Positions 15,979 through 22,317 of a stretch of 33,674 nt of DNA are shown here, piece after piece. Where the stretch lies: positions 1 through 33,674 of the IMG/VR virus record IMGVR_UViG_3300006802_000283; one strand, given 5' to 3'. The notes under the pieces are model-generated. The model did no database searches. It was given only the letters and a program-made list of their open reading frames with translations, and was not told where the DNA came from. Each line of letters opens with the position of its first letter. The stretch's first letter is position 1. Source of the DNA: a virus. The translations under genes were made by a program, and so were the position numbers.

Positions 15979-16461
15979 ATAGAGCTCCGGTCTGTTAGTC
16001 CCAGGCAACCCTTTATATTGTGTGAGTATTTCATACAACCGAATCATAGCCGTCGTCTTGTGGGTGTGAAACGTTCGCTTGGCCATGCCGCACGCCCTGT
16101 GCAGAATTTCCCCTTTCAATTTACCTCGGGCCACCGGTATCCGACATCCGTCAACCTGTACACTTTCTGTACCGTCAATATGGTGCCATGCGTATTCAAT
16201 AAAAAAGATCTTATACGCACGATCGTCCAACATATCCAAAGCCGCATTCGTCGTGCTGTTAAATTGATCACGAGCATACGGACCATAGGCATCTGGTCTG
16301 CGAAACCCGCCAGTAGATACTTTGGTACAGTATTCGATCATATCGCAAATCGGATTCCGTCCGGGATACCCAGAATTGTAAGATTTAGCCAGCCAAGCTC
16401 CCCAATTTTCGAGTCGCATTTCCACATACTTTCTATCCGATTTACTCAATTTATCCGCCAT
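15970..16461 (-). CDS. Q-like antitermination protein
   Basis: The product is about 163 residues from the ATG at 16461, which has AGAGGA 8 bases upstream; the longer in-frame start at 16515 lacks a site. The N-terminal VEMRLENWGAWLAKSYNSGYPGRNP and the C-terminal helix-turn-helix-like stretch GEILHRACGMAKRTFHTHKTTAMIRLYEIL resemble phage antitermination Q proteins, which load on RNA polymerase near the late promoter and suppress terminators. It is in the replication operon, as usual for late regulators. The match is by pattern, not strong identity; a sigma region 4-like regulator is the alternative. Confidence 0.6.
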   Translation of the reverse strand: MADKLSKSDRKYVEMRLENWGAWLAKSYNSGYPGRNPICDMIEYCTKVSTGGFRRPDAYGPYARDQFNSTTNAALDMLDDRAYKIFFIEYAWHHIDGTESVQVDGCRIPVARGKLKGEILHRACGMAKRTFHTHKTTAMIRLYEILTQYKGLPGTNRPELYLT

Positions 16462-16503
16462 AAAACGTCCTCTTTTGACCTGAAAAAACGACACCATTAA
16501 AAG

Positions 16504-16532
16504 TTGACAAACCATGCAATATTAAATATGCT
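16504..16532 (+). promoter_or_regulatory. sigma70-like promoter into the hairpin block
   Basis: TTGACA (16504-16509), 17 bases, TATGCT (16527-16532), so transcription would start near 16539 at the first hairpin and run opposite to the operon. The -10 box lies in the left arm of a 12-base inverted repeat. It may drive an antisense or primer RNA. Confidence 0.55.
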
Positions 16533-16606
16533 GTGCTAGCTGCACGTGCAGCGCGACGCCTTGAAGCGATCGCATCGCACGCTGCAGCGCTTACCAGCAT
16601 ATTTAA
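16522..16606. repeat. 12-base inverted repeat enclosing nested hairpins
   Basis: TTAAATATGCTG (16522-16533) and CAGCATATTTAA (16595-16606) are perfect complements 61 bases apart. Inside are GCTGCACGTGCAGC (16539-16552) and GCGATCGCATCGC (16566-16578), plus two copies of TGCAGCGC. The outer stem with inner hairpins would form a cruciform or branched RNA. Together with the iterons at 16704-16735 it is a candidate origin or RNA gene. Confidence 0.7.
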
Positions 16607-16677
16607 GTTTCGCCCATGCCCAAGCAGTTGATTCTAAACACTTTTTCACTTTTCTGTACATTTTATATACAGCTCTC

Positions 16678-16695
16678 TAAGTTATTGATTCTAAA
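16678..16695 (+). repeat. TAAGTTAYTGATTCTAAA repeat, copy 2
   Basis: TAAGTTATTGATTCTAAA here matches 10963-10980 with one change; GTTGATTCTAAA at 16627-16638 is a partial third copy. All are in intergenic blocks. Confidence 0.7.
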
Positions 16696-16703
16696 AGAAA
16701 ACG

Positions 16704-16735
16704 AACTTGGGCGAACTTGGGCACTTAACTTGGGC
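16704..16735 (+). repeat. three AACTTGGGC iterons
   Basis: AACTTGGGC occurs at 16704-16712, 16714-16722 and 16727-16735, and an inverted GCCCAAG at 16618-16624. They lie just past the stop of the primase-helicase gene. Iterons beside a replication gene, an AT-rich stretch (16639-16670) and an inverted repeat form a plausible replication origin. Confidence 0.7.
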
Positions 16736-16738
16736 ACT

Positions 16739-18772
16739 CTATTCTACTTCAGATAAGTACTGTTTTCGGCCCTCTTTTCGCAATTCCAGTGAAAACCGTT
16801 CATTTATCATAATTTTCACTATCCTTCGGATTTCTCTACTAGAACAGTTCAAAGGTTCCACGCCCCCAAAGCGGTCCTCGAATTCACGTTGGGTATACCT
16901 GCGACCGGCAATCTCCTCTTGTCTAATTAGCGCAAGAACCTGATCCTCCATCTGGGTTAATCGCTCTTCAGGATCGTCAGCGATTACCCGTGTCATATCT
17001 GCCCGATGTAGTACGCCGTCGTCCCCTTTTTCTAACCAGACAGGAGCGTCGGACATTCCGTAATTATTCTTTGTCACGGTCAGCCTTACATAGCGTCTGC
17101 ACTCATCTACCGACACCCCGTAAATAGGAGCCTCCAAAGGGCTCATCAGCCGTAAATTAGCGATCCACCTGACGCCCCCTGGTAAAGCACTGCTCCCCCG
17201 GCCATCGTGCTGATCGTCGAACAGGTTATTATTACCATGCTTACTACTATGATGGATAAGAAGTATGCCAACCCCGGTCACATTCACGATATAGCGCAAC
17301 GCTTCGACGAAAACAGTTGTATGTTCCACGCTATTTTCGTCGCCACCGCGAAAAGAGGCCACCGGATCTAAGATTATCAGCTTAAGGTCTTGTATTTGTT
17401 GGATAATCTCGATTAACTTCTTCACGTTTTTAGTTCTGACACACTTCCCATGGTCTAAAGTAGTTAAAAGGCAAGGCGCGTCCCTTTGGATAAAATTACC
17501 GATCAGCAGATTCTCGGCCAGCATTTGGGTATCAACCTCGGGTTCGTCTTCTACGCAGGTGGCATCTAAGCTGCGTACAACCGCTTTTAAGCGCCTATGC
17601 TGCTCCTCTCTCTCATCCTCGGCACTAATGATTAAAACCTTGCCTGGGGACGTAGGCTCCCACATACCGGCCACCGTTAGGCCAGTTGCGATCCCGATCC
17701 CGATCTGTTCTTGGAAGATAGACTTCCCGACGCCGGGAGCCCCCTGAATCATGGAGACAGCCGCCATCGGTATATTTTTGTGGAATACCCACTCTCTATC
17801 TGGTGGCGTATCCTCAAGCCAGTGTGAAATTCTGTAGGGAGCTAACAGATCTTCTTGGTCTTGTGGTTCCTCTTCTACTTCATCCCAATCTAGAGTATTT
17901 GTTTCGACGTAATGCCTGAGATCGGATAGCCCCCGGTCTTTACAGTGTTCGTGCTGGCATACGTAAGCCCCGAATTCGTATTGCGTGTCACCGAAGGTGT
18001 ACCCCGGTTGAAAATACATTGAACCGTTATCTGCATTATGGGAGTGCTCGTGCACCCAGGGGCAGGTGATTTCGATCGCGCCCAACTTGTGAGGGTGCTC
18101 GTATTTGAAAAGATTTAGCTCTATTAAGGCATCTACTATCGGATCGTGTTTGGGTAGTGTTAGCGGTTTCAGTTCGTGTTCGGTTGACACTAAGTCTGGA
18201 TGAGCGTCGATACCGAAGGCGTCAATTAATGCATCAAGATCCCACTCGTTGCTGGGGTTCCAGGTGATGAGCTTATGCCTATGGTTGTTATTTTGCTTTT
18301 TGGTGTTGACGCCTTCTGGGAGGCGTGCGTATCTGTTGCAGCCCTCCATTCCCGCATCCGAGTAGCCCTTATTGCCTAACTCTCTCATGAAGTATTCCAG
18401 GAGAGGCTTATCACGTGTGGGGTGTCTTAGTATGTAGCCCCACTGCTGATTATTCGGCGAGGTTTCTAATACATAAGAGGGTTTGACCGGGGGTCTGTTG
18501 ACCTTGTGACCTATATCATCGAGGACTATGACATAGCATGCATCGAATAGGGACTTTGTCCGGGCGACGTGGCCGTTTTCTTGTTTGAACGTTGAGATGG
18601 CGAAGAAGGTGTTTTTGGACAGAGCGTTTTTGAGTTGCGTCTGTCCCCCGTTGCGGTATTCACCCCCGCCCCAGTTGCGGTGATTATGCGGGTCGGCGGT
18701 GAAGCCTAGCACCCAGGCCCGTTCCCAGTCTTGCTTGAAGACTGACTTGAGGAATTGTTTGTTCGTTATCAT
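16739..18772 (-). CDS. primase-helicase (RepA-like hexameric helicase)
   Basis: The product is about 677 residues from the ATG at 18772, which overlaps the Cro-like stop (ATGA). Residues 1-190 resemble small archaeo-eukaryotic-type or RepB-like primase domains (VIVLDDIGHK near 82-90; CNRYARLPEGVNTKK near 145-159). A zinc-ribbon-like region (about 236-280: CPWVHEHSH ... CQHEHCKDRG) follows, as in primases. The second half is a RecA-like RepA-type ATPase with Walker A GAPGVGKS (344-351), Walker B LKLIILDP (463-470) and LLIHHSSKHG; the C-terminus looks like a winged helix. It would prime and unwind phage DNA, with the candidate origin directly downstream. Confidence 0.85.
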   Translation of the reverse strand: MITNKQFLKSVFKQDWERAWVLGFTADPHNHRNWGGGEYRNGGQTQLKNALSKNTFFAISTFKQENGHVARTKSLFDACYVIVLDDIGHKVNRPPVKPSYVLETSPNNQQWGYILRHPTRDKPLLEYFMRELGNKGYSDAGMEGCNRYARLPEGVNTKKQNNNHRHKLITWNPSNEWDLDALIDAFGIDAHPDLVSTEHELKPLTLPKHDPIVDALIELNLFKYEHPHKLGAIEITCPWVHEHSHNADNGSMYFQPGYTFGDTQYEFGAYVCQHEHCKDRGLSDLRHYVETNTLDWDEVEEEPQDQEDLLAPYRISHWLEDTPPDREWVFHKNIPMAAVSMIQGAPGVGKSIFQEQIGIGIATGLTVAGMWEPTSPGKVLIISAEDEREEQHRRLKAVVRSLDATCVEDEPEVDTQMLAENLLIGNFIQRDAPCLLTTLDHGKCVRTKNVKKLIEIIQQIQDLKLIILDPVASFRGGDENSVEHTTVFVEALRYIVNVTGVGILLIHHSSKHGNNNLFDDQHDGRGSSALPGGVRWIANLRLMSPLEAPIYGVSVDECRRYVRLTVTKNNYGMSDAPVWLEKGDDGVLHRADMTRVIADDPEERLTQMEDQVLALIRQEEIAGRRYTQREFEDRFGGVEPLNCSSREIRRIVKIMINERFSLELRKEGRKQYLSEVE

Positions 18773-19014
18773 ACGTATGCCGCCAGATCTTTTAAGAGTT
18801 TTACATCTATATTTGTGATTGATTGCATGGGAACCTCGTGGATGAGATCGCGGCGCTTGAGTAAGTTCATGACGTTGAGCAGTGAGCTGAACGGCACCGC
18901 ACCCGCAGCGCACCACTGCTGGACTGCTTGCGGGGAGACACCCACCTCTCGGGCGACCTCGGACAAGGAGTTGAAGTGTTGATCGAAAACGTCACGTAAC
19001 GTAGGGGTAGTCAT
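18769..19014 (-). CDS. Cro-like (YdaS-type) DNA-binding protein
   Basis: The 81-residue protein has a helix-turn-helix SLSEVAREVGVSPQAVQQWCAAGAVP (about 16-41), as in YdaS/Cro-like regulators. It starts divergently from the repressor and is the first gene of the leftward replication operon, with the helicase coupled by ATGA. It should bind the operators at 19036-19079 and hold down the repressor promoter. Confidence 0.85.
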   Translation of the reverse strand: MTTPTLRDVFDQHFNSLSEVAREVGVSPQAVQQWCAAGAVPFSSLLNVMNLLKRRDLIHEVPMQSITNIDVKLLKDLAAYV

Positions 19015-19035
19015 TGGTTTTCCTTATGGGTTATT

Positions 19036-19086
19036 AAAACATTCGTTACAATATAGCTTGTAATTCTCTTACAAGCAATCTATGCT
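19036..19086. promoter_or_regulatory. divergent promoters and operators, Cro-like versus repressor
   Basis: Rightward: TTGTAA (19058-19063), 17 bases, TATGCT (19081-19086). Leftward: TTGCTT (19078-19073), 17 bases, TATATT (19055-19050). The perfect palindrome GCTTGTAA-N5-TTACAAGC (19056-19076) covers both -35 regions, and a further TTACAA half-site is at 19046-19051. The 19-base element at 19036-19054 is shared with 11857-11875. Confidence 0.8.
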
Positions 19087-19140
19087 ATTTGGGAGTTATG
19101 TTTAACTACAGCTTTTAACAACCAATGAGGTGTCTATTTC

Positions 19141-19494
19141 ATGGCAAATAAAATCAAGTACTGGCGCAATCAACGGGATATGGATGTAGCAACCCTTTCC
19201 AAGAAGTCCAAGGTTCCTCGATCCACTATATATAAGTATGAGGCCGATGCGCGAATGCATCCGCCGGAGACTGTGTTGATTTGTCTCGCCGATGCGTTGG
19301 GCGTCACCAGTAAGCAGCTCATTAGCGGTTGCACCGGACGAGCTAAGGCCGAGGATACAACTACGTGTAGCGCAAAGCAGCGGTTAAATGCAATAGAGCA
19401 GACTCTGCTTGATGCGATGCTCGATGCGCCGACGGACACCCCGCAACCGATCCGCGAGATGTTCAAGAAGATGCACAAGGATCTACGCGGGTGA
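19141..19494 (+). CDS. XRE-family repressor, short
   Basis: The 117-residue protein has an XRE helix-turn-helix in its first 65 residues (DVATLSKKSKVPRSTIYKYEADARMHPPETVLICLADALGV). The remainder is short and helical, without the LexA/CI-type Ser-Lys peptidase domain, so induction by RecA cleavage is not expected. TGAGGTG lies upstream. It faces the Cro-like gene and is the likely lysogeny or early repressor. Confidence 0.85.
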   Translation: MANKIKYWRNQRDMDVATLSKKSKVPRSTIYKYEADARMHPPETVLICLADALGVTSKQLISGCTGRAKAEDTTTCSAKQRLNAIEQTLLDAMLDAPTDTPQPIREMFKKMHKDLRG

Positions 19495-19658
19495 TAGCAA
19501 CTCTTCGCAGATGGTTGATGTACGCGTTTGCCTACTTCGCGACGTTCGTTGTAGGCATCGCAGCGGTTGTGTTCTTTGCAGGCGCGGCGATGGTGCTGCT
19601 TTTTATTCTCATGTGTTACATCGCAGTTGAAACCCTTAAGGGCAACAGAGATTGGTGA
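19491..19658 (+). CDS. 55-residue membrane protein coupled to the repressor
   Basis: GTG at 19491 overlaps the repressor stop (GTGA). After a basic start (IATLRRWLMYAFAY) come two hydrophobic segments around TFVVGIAAVVFFAGAAMVLLF and a short polar end. If co-transcribed with the repressor it would be made in lysogens, for example as a superinfection-exclusion protein; that is inference from position only. Confidence 0.6.
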   Translation: MIATLRRWLMYAFAYFATFVVGIAAVVFFAGAAMVLLFILMCYIAVETLKGNRDW

Positions 19659-19661
19659 ATT

Positions 19662-19814
19662 ATGCATGATCCAAAACTAGCGAATTTTACGAACACCGAG
19701 CTTGTATCGTATATCCTCGGAAGCGACATACTAAGCGGTGATGACCTTAAAACCTACATCATTGCGCTACTGGTATCGCGACTTGAGACAGCCATTGGCT
19801 CTGGGGACGAGTAG
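19662..19814 (+). CDS. 50-residue hypothetical protein
   Basis: ATG at 19662 starts four bases after the previous stop. The product (MHDPKLANFTNTELVSYILG...) is acidic and helical. Its stop shares TAGTG with the first glycine-repeat gene, placing it in the same coupled series. Confidence 0.5.
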   Translation: MHDPKLANFTNTELVSYILGSDILSGDDLKTYIIALLVSRLETAIGSGDE

Positions 19815-20014
19815 TGCGGGTATTGAAAAACGCTCGCTCGGCATCCTCAATTGACTCGAGTTACGGTCGGGGCGAGGGCTGGGGCCGGGGTAGCGGCGCT
19901 GGCAATGCCCGGGGTAAGGGCTGGGGCGAGGGCTGGGGTAGTGGTCGCGGCAAGAGTGCTGGATGGGGCTGGGGGGACGGTTGGGGATATGGATCTCGCT
20001 GGAGTGGCGAATGA
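19814..20014 (+). CDS. glycine-repeat microprotein 1
   Basis: A GTG start at 19814 shares TAGTG with the upstream gene and gives a 66-residue protein with leader MRVLKNAR, akin to the MKILKHKY leader of the next members. From residue 17 on, Gly is at nearly every second position (GRGEGWGRGSGAGNARGKG...), with Trp, Arg, Ser and Asp between. The stop overlaps the next start (ATGA). Function unknown. Confidence 0.7.
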   Translation: MRVLKNARSASSIDSSYGRGEGWGRGSGAGNARGKGWGEGWGSGRGKSAGWGWGDGWGYGSRWSGE

Positions 20015-20151
20015 AGATTTTGAAACATAAATATTTTTATATTTACCCCAGCTCTGGCGATGGCTGGGGTAATGGCAGTGGCGCGGGTAGGGGAGTTTCT
20101 GGCGGCAATGGCATGGGTTGGGGATACGGATATGGCAAGGGCGGCGGATGA
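20011..20151 (+). CDS. glycine-repeat microprotein 2
   Basis: The 46-residue product starts MKILKHKYFYIYPSSGDGWG and continues with X-Gly dipeptides to the end. The first 24 bases of the gene are identical to those of microproteins 3 and 5. The start and stop both lie in ATGA overlaps with neighbours. There is no separate ribosome binding site, so reinitiation after the upstream stop is likely. Confidence 0.75.
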   Translation: MKILKHKYFYIYPSSGDGWGNGSGAGRGVSGGNGMGWGYGYGKGGG

Positions 20152-20399
20152 AGATTTTGAAACATAAATATCCCTATCCCGGATCGGGCGATGGCAGAGG
20201 TAACGGCAGGGGCAACGGCAGGGGTAATGGCTGTGGCTGGAGCAATGGCAGTGGCGCGGGTAGGGGAGTTTCTGGCGGCGATGGCAGGGGTTGGATCGAT
20301 GGCAAGGGCTATGGCCTGTATGGGGGTGGCGGTAGCGACCAGGGGCATGGTAGCAGCAGCATCAGTAGCGGAGTAGCGCTACTGAGGATGGAACCATGA
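20148..20399 (+). CDS. glycine-repeat microprotein 3
   Basis: The longest member, 83 residues, starts MKILKHKYPYPGSGDGRGNG. A stretch of about 45 bases in its middle is almost identical to microprotein 2, showing duplication. The C-terminus loses the repeat (SSISSGVALLRMEP), as if a frameshift or new sequence had been added. Coupled by ATGA on both sides. Confidence 0.75.
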   Translation: MKILKHKYPYPGSGDGRGNGRGNGRGNGCGWSNGSGAGRGVSGGDGRGWIDGKGYGLYGGGGSDQGHGSSSISSGVALLRMEP

Positions 20400-20509
20400 A
20401 AATTTTGAAACCTAAAAATCGTTATGACCTGAGCGTTGGCTATGGCAGGGGCTATGGCTGGGGCATTGGCACTGGCAGGGGCGCGGGGTACGAGTGGGGC
20501 AGCGGATGA
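20396..20509 (+). CDS. glycine-repeat microprotein 4
   Basis: The 37-residue product starts MKILKPKNRYDLSVGYGRGYG and ends YEWGSG. It has the same leader with two changes and the same ATGA coupling. Confidence 0.75.
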   Translation: MKILKPKNRYDLSVGYGRGYGWGIGTGRGAGYEWGSG

Positions 20510-20628
20510 AGATTTTGAAACATAAATATGCTCTCTCCTCCTGGAGAAATGGCGGCGGGAATATTTGGGGAGAGGGCAGAGGCGGGGGCGCGCACTTCTG
20601 TGGCTCTGGGCAAGGGCAATGGTACTAG
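20506..20628 (+). CDS. glycine-repeat microprotein 5
   Basis: The 40-residue product starts MKILKHKYALSSWRNGGGN, with G-rich, less regular repeats, one Cys and the end GQGQWY. It is the last of the first cluster; a gap of about 70 bases and a normal ribosome binding site (TGAGGT) precede the next gene. Confidence 0.7.
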   Translation: MKILKHKYALSSWRNGGGNIWGEGRGGGAHFCGSGQGQWY

Positions 20629-20701
20629 CAAAGGCGTGGGCGAGGGCACAAGACTTATGAGTCTCGTCCATTTTTACATTAACTACTGAGGTAACAACAC
20701 T

Positions 20702-21082
20702 ATGAAGAAGACAATTATTGGTAATCAGACTGATCAACAAGTAATTGATGTTGACAACTGGGGTGAGCAAGGCGACTTACGTATCGTTCGCTGTAAGCGA
20801 ATCCCAGATAAGTTTCAAACGCAAACCGACGATGTGATTGTCGCTCATTCTGAAACCGGGCATCACCACGTCGTTGATCTAAACGAAGTGGATGTGTTTC
20901 ATCACCCGGAAAATGAGCGTAAAAAATACATTCGTTTGAAAGGAGAATCAGCTAACGTGATTCACATGCGAGATCATCGAACGCACAAAACACAACGTGT
21001 TGTGGGGAAACCTGGCGATGTCTTTAAGTTGATTCGCCAAGTTGATTTTTGGAAAGAACAACAGCGTATCCGGGCCGACTAA
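20702..21082 (+). CDS. conserved phage protein with HSETGHHHVV motif
   Basis: The 126-residue protein has a central AHSETGHHHVVDLNEVDVFHHP (about 48-69) and flanking strand-rich segments, perhaps a small barrel. I recall similar His-triad segments upstream of DUF6745-type genes, but function is unknown. Metal binding by the His cluster is possible. The stop shares TAATG with the next start. Confidence 0.7.
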   Translation: MKKTIIGNQTDQQVIDVDNWGEQGDLRIVRCKRIPDKFQTQTDDVIVAHSETGHHHVVDLNEVDVFHHPENERKKYIRLKGESANVIHMRDHRTHKTQRVVGKPGDVFKLIRQVDFWKEQQRIRAD

Positions 21083-21819
21083 TGGGATTGGCTTATCACA
21101 TCTTGGGATCGCTAAGAATGCGGCAAGACGACGATACAGCATTTGTGATGCGGGAAGTTAATCGTCTTGCCGATGAGTTTGGACTACGGGCTATCATCTG
21201 TGACGGCCCTACGGAGGTAATCGAGAAAACGGGATTAGCTGTACAAGCGTATGACTATGCTGCTGAATGCTTAGAGTGTTTGCAATCTTTGAGACAGCAT
21301 TGTCACCGGATATTTATCTATGATGATGTGATTCTCGTGCAGATGCTCCCCACAAGGGTACTAGTTGCACAGGGGGTAGGCTTGCACTCAACAAGCGAAC
21401 CTGCGCTTGAGTATGCAGATGGCACTAAAGAATATTATGTGCGGGGGGAACAGGCACCCGCAGAGTTCTATGTGCCGGGGTACTTGAATGCCGAAATGAT
21501 TCTCGAACATATGCGCGACAACATCGATACGCAATCGATCGCGATCGAGATCTACGGCTGGCCCAACATACTTTCAGAGTTAGAAGCAGAAGTGATCGAT
21601 GAAGACGAACCGCACATCGGTACTTTGTACGAAGCATCGTTGGGCGATGAACCTTTTCGACTTTTGAAATGCGTATGCGGTACGGGCGCGGAAGTAGTAC
21701 TACCCGTGCTTATGTCACACACCACGGCCTTGGAAGCAAACAGAGCCACGTTTGCGGATGAAGATGATGAGGCTGATGGCAGCATTGAATTTTTAACACA
21801 TTTGGAGGCAAGAACATGA
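21082..21819 (+). CDS. DUF6745-like protein
   Basis: The product is about 245 residues from the ATG at 21082 (TAATG coupling). The part from about residue 100 on (GVGLHSTSEPALEYADGTKEYYVRGEQAPAEF ... AEMILEHMRDNIDTQSIAIEIYGWP ... GTLYEASLGDEPFRLLKCV) follows the DUF6745 pattern. No catalytic function is established for the family. The stop overlaps the DUF6948-like gene by 4 bp. Confidence 0.65.
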   Translation: MGLAYHILGSLRMRQDDDTAFVMREVNRLADEFGLRAIICDGPTEVIEKTGLAVQAYDYAAECLECLQSLRQHCHRIFIYDDVILVQMLPTRVLVAQGVGLHSTSEPALEYADGTKEYYVRGEQAPAEFYVPGYLNAEMILEHMRDNIDTQSIAIEIYGWPNILSELEAEVIDEDEPHIGTLYEASLGDEPFRLLKCVCGTGAEVVLPVLMSHTTALEANRATFADEDDEADGSIEFLTHLEART

Positions 21820-22193
21820 ATAACCTAATCAATTTGATCAATGAAACTTTTATCGGTAAACGAGTAGTCATCCGGTCCAACTCCGCAGGAGTGTTCGTAG
21901 GCACGTTAGTAGCTAGAGACGGGCAGACAGTACTCTTAAAAAACTCTCGACGCATTTGGGGTTGGGAAGGGGCGGCATCGCTCTCGGAGCTAAGTCAACT
22001 CGGCGTTAAAGCGGATCGGAAATCGGCTTGTAAATTTCCAATCCCGATGGCCGAGCAGGTGGTTGAAGAAGTAATCGAGATTATTCCGGCAACTAAGGAA
22101 GCGCTGAATAGCCTCGACTCTACACCGATTTGGGGATTCGTAAACACCGATTACACGATCACTGAAGATGGTACTGCGGTTGCTAATAGTTAA
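21816..22193 (+). CDS. DUF6948-like protein
   Basis: The 125-residue protein begins with IGKRVVIRSNSAGVFVGTLVARDGQTVLLKNSRRIWGWEGAASLSELSQLGV, the characteristic DUF6948 pattern, then a helical C-terminal part with EVIEIIPATKEALNSL. It looks like a small beta-barrel. It is coupled by ATGA to the DUF6745-like gene. Function unknown. Confidence 0.75.
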   Translation: MNNLINLINETFIGKRVVIRSNSAGVFVGTLVARDGQTVLLKNSRRIWGWEGAASLSELSQLGVKADRKSACKFPIPMAEQVVEEVIEIIPATKEALNSLDSTPIWGFVNTDYTITEDGTAVANS

Positions 22194-22317
22194 GGCCAAA
22201 TACCCTCGGGGGGATCTCCCCCCGAGAGCAGACGGTGAAAGGCGTGTGTGGACAAGCCATATCGTTCGCCGGGGCAACGGCTGGGGCGGAATAGTATCAA
22301 CGGAGATTGACTTATGA
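22168..22317 (+). CDS. degenerate glycine-repeat microgene
   Basis: ATG at 22168 (or TTG at 22180) opens a 49-residue frame overlapping the end of the DUF6948-like gene. It contains VKAKYPRGD, close to the LKHKYPYPGSGD start of microprotein 3, and a short RRGNGWGG remnant. Its stop overlaps the next start in ATGA, exactly as in the intact clusters. A GC-rich hairpin (22205-22226) lies within it. Coding status is uncertain. Confidence 0.4.
   Translation: MVLRLLIVKAKYPRGDLPPRADGERRVWTSHIVRRGNGWGGIVSTEIDL
22205..22226 (+). promoter_or_regulatory. GC-rich hairpin CTCGGGGGG-N4-CCCCCCGAG
   Basis: A perfect 9-base stem with a 4-base loop, just after the DUF6948-like stop codon. No T-run follows, so it is not an ordinary terminator; it may limit reinitiation or protect the message. 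Confidence 0.6.

Noticed and set aside
16522-16606. tRNA gene in the stem with inner hairpins
   Set aside because: The outer stem is 12 bp and the inner hairpins do not have D, anticodon and T-loop sizes or conserved bases; no GTTC-type T-loop is present.
16739-18916. Longer primase-helicase start at 18916
   Set aside because: It would run through most of the Cro-like gene in another frame; the ATG at 18772 in the ATGA overlap is the natural start.
20043-20348. Minus-strand frames rich in Pro and Ala across the glycine-repeat cluster
   Set aside because: They are the reverse complement of GGC-type codon repeats; the plus-strand frames have the shared leaders and coupled starts and stops, these do not.
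19814-20628. CRISPR-like or simple satellite array
   Set aside because: The repeats have no fixed unit and spacer lengths; variation keeps the reading frame and X-Gly pattern, which points to coding.
22205-22226. Intrinsic terminator after the DUF6948-like gene
   Set aside because: The stem is strong but no T-run follows; a true terminator is present later at 22543-22593.
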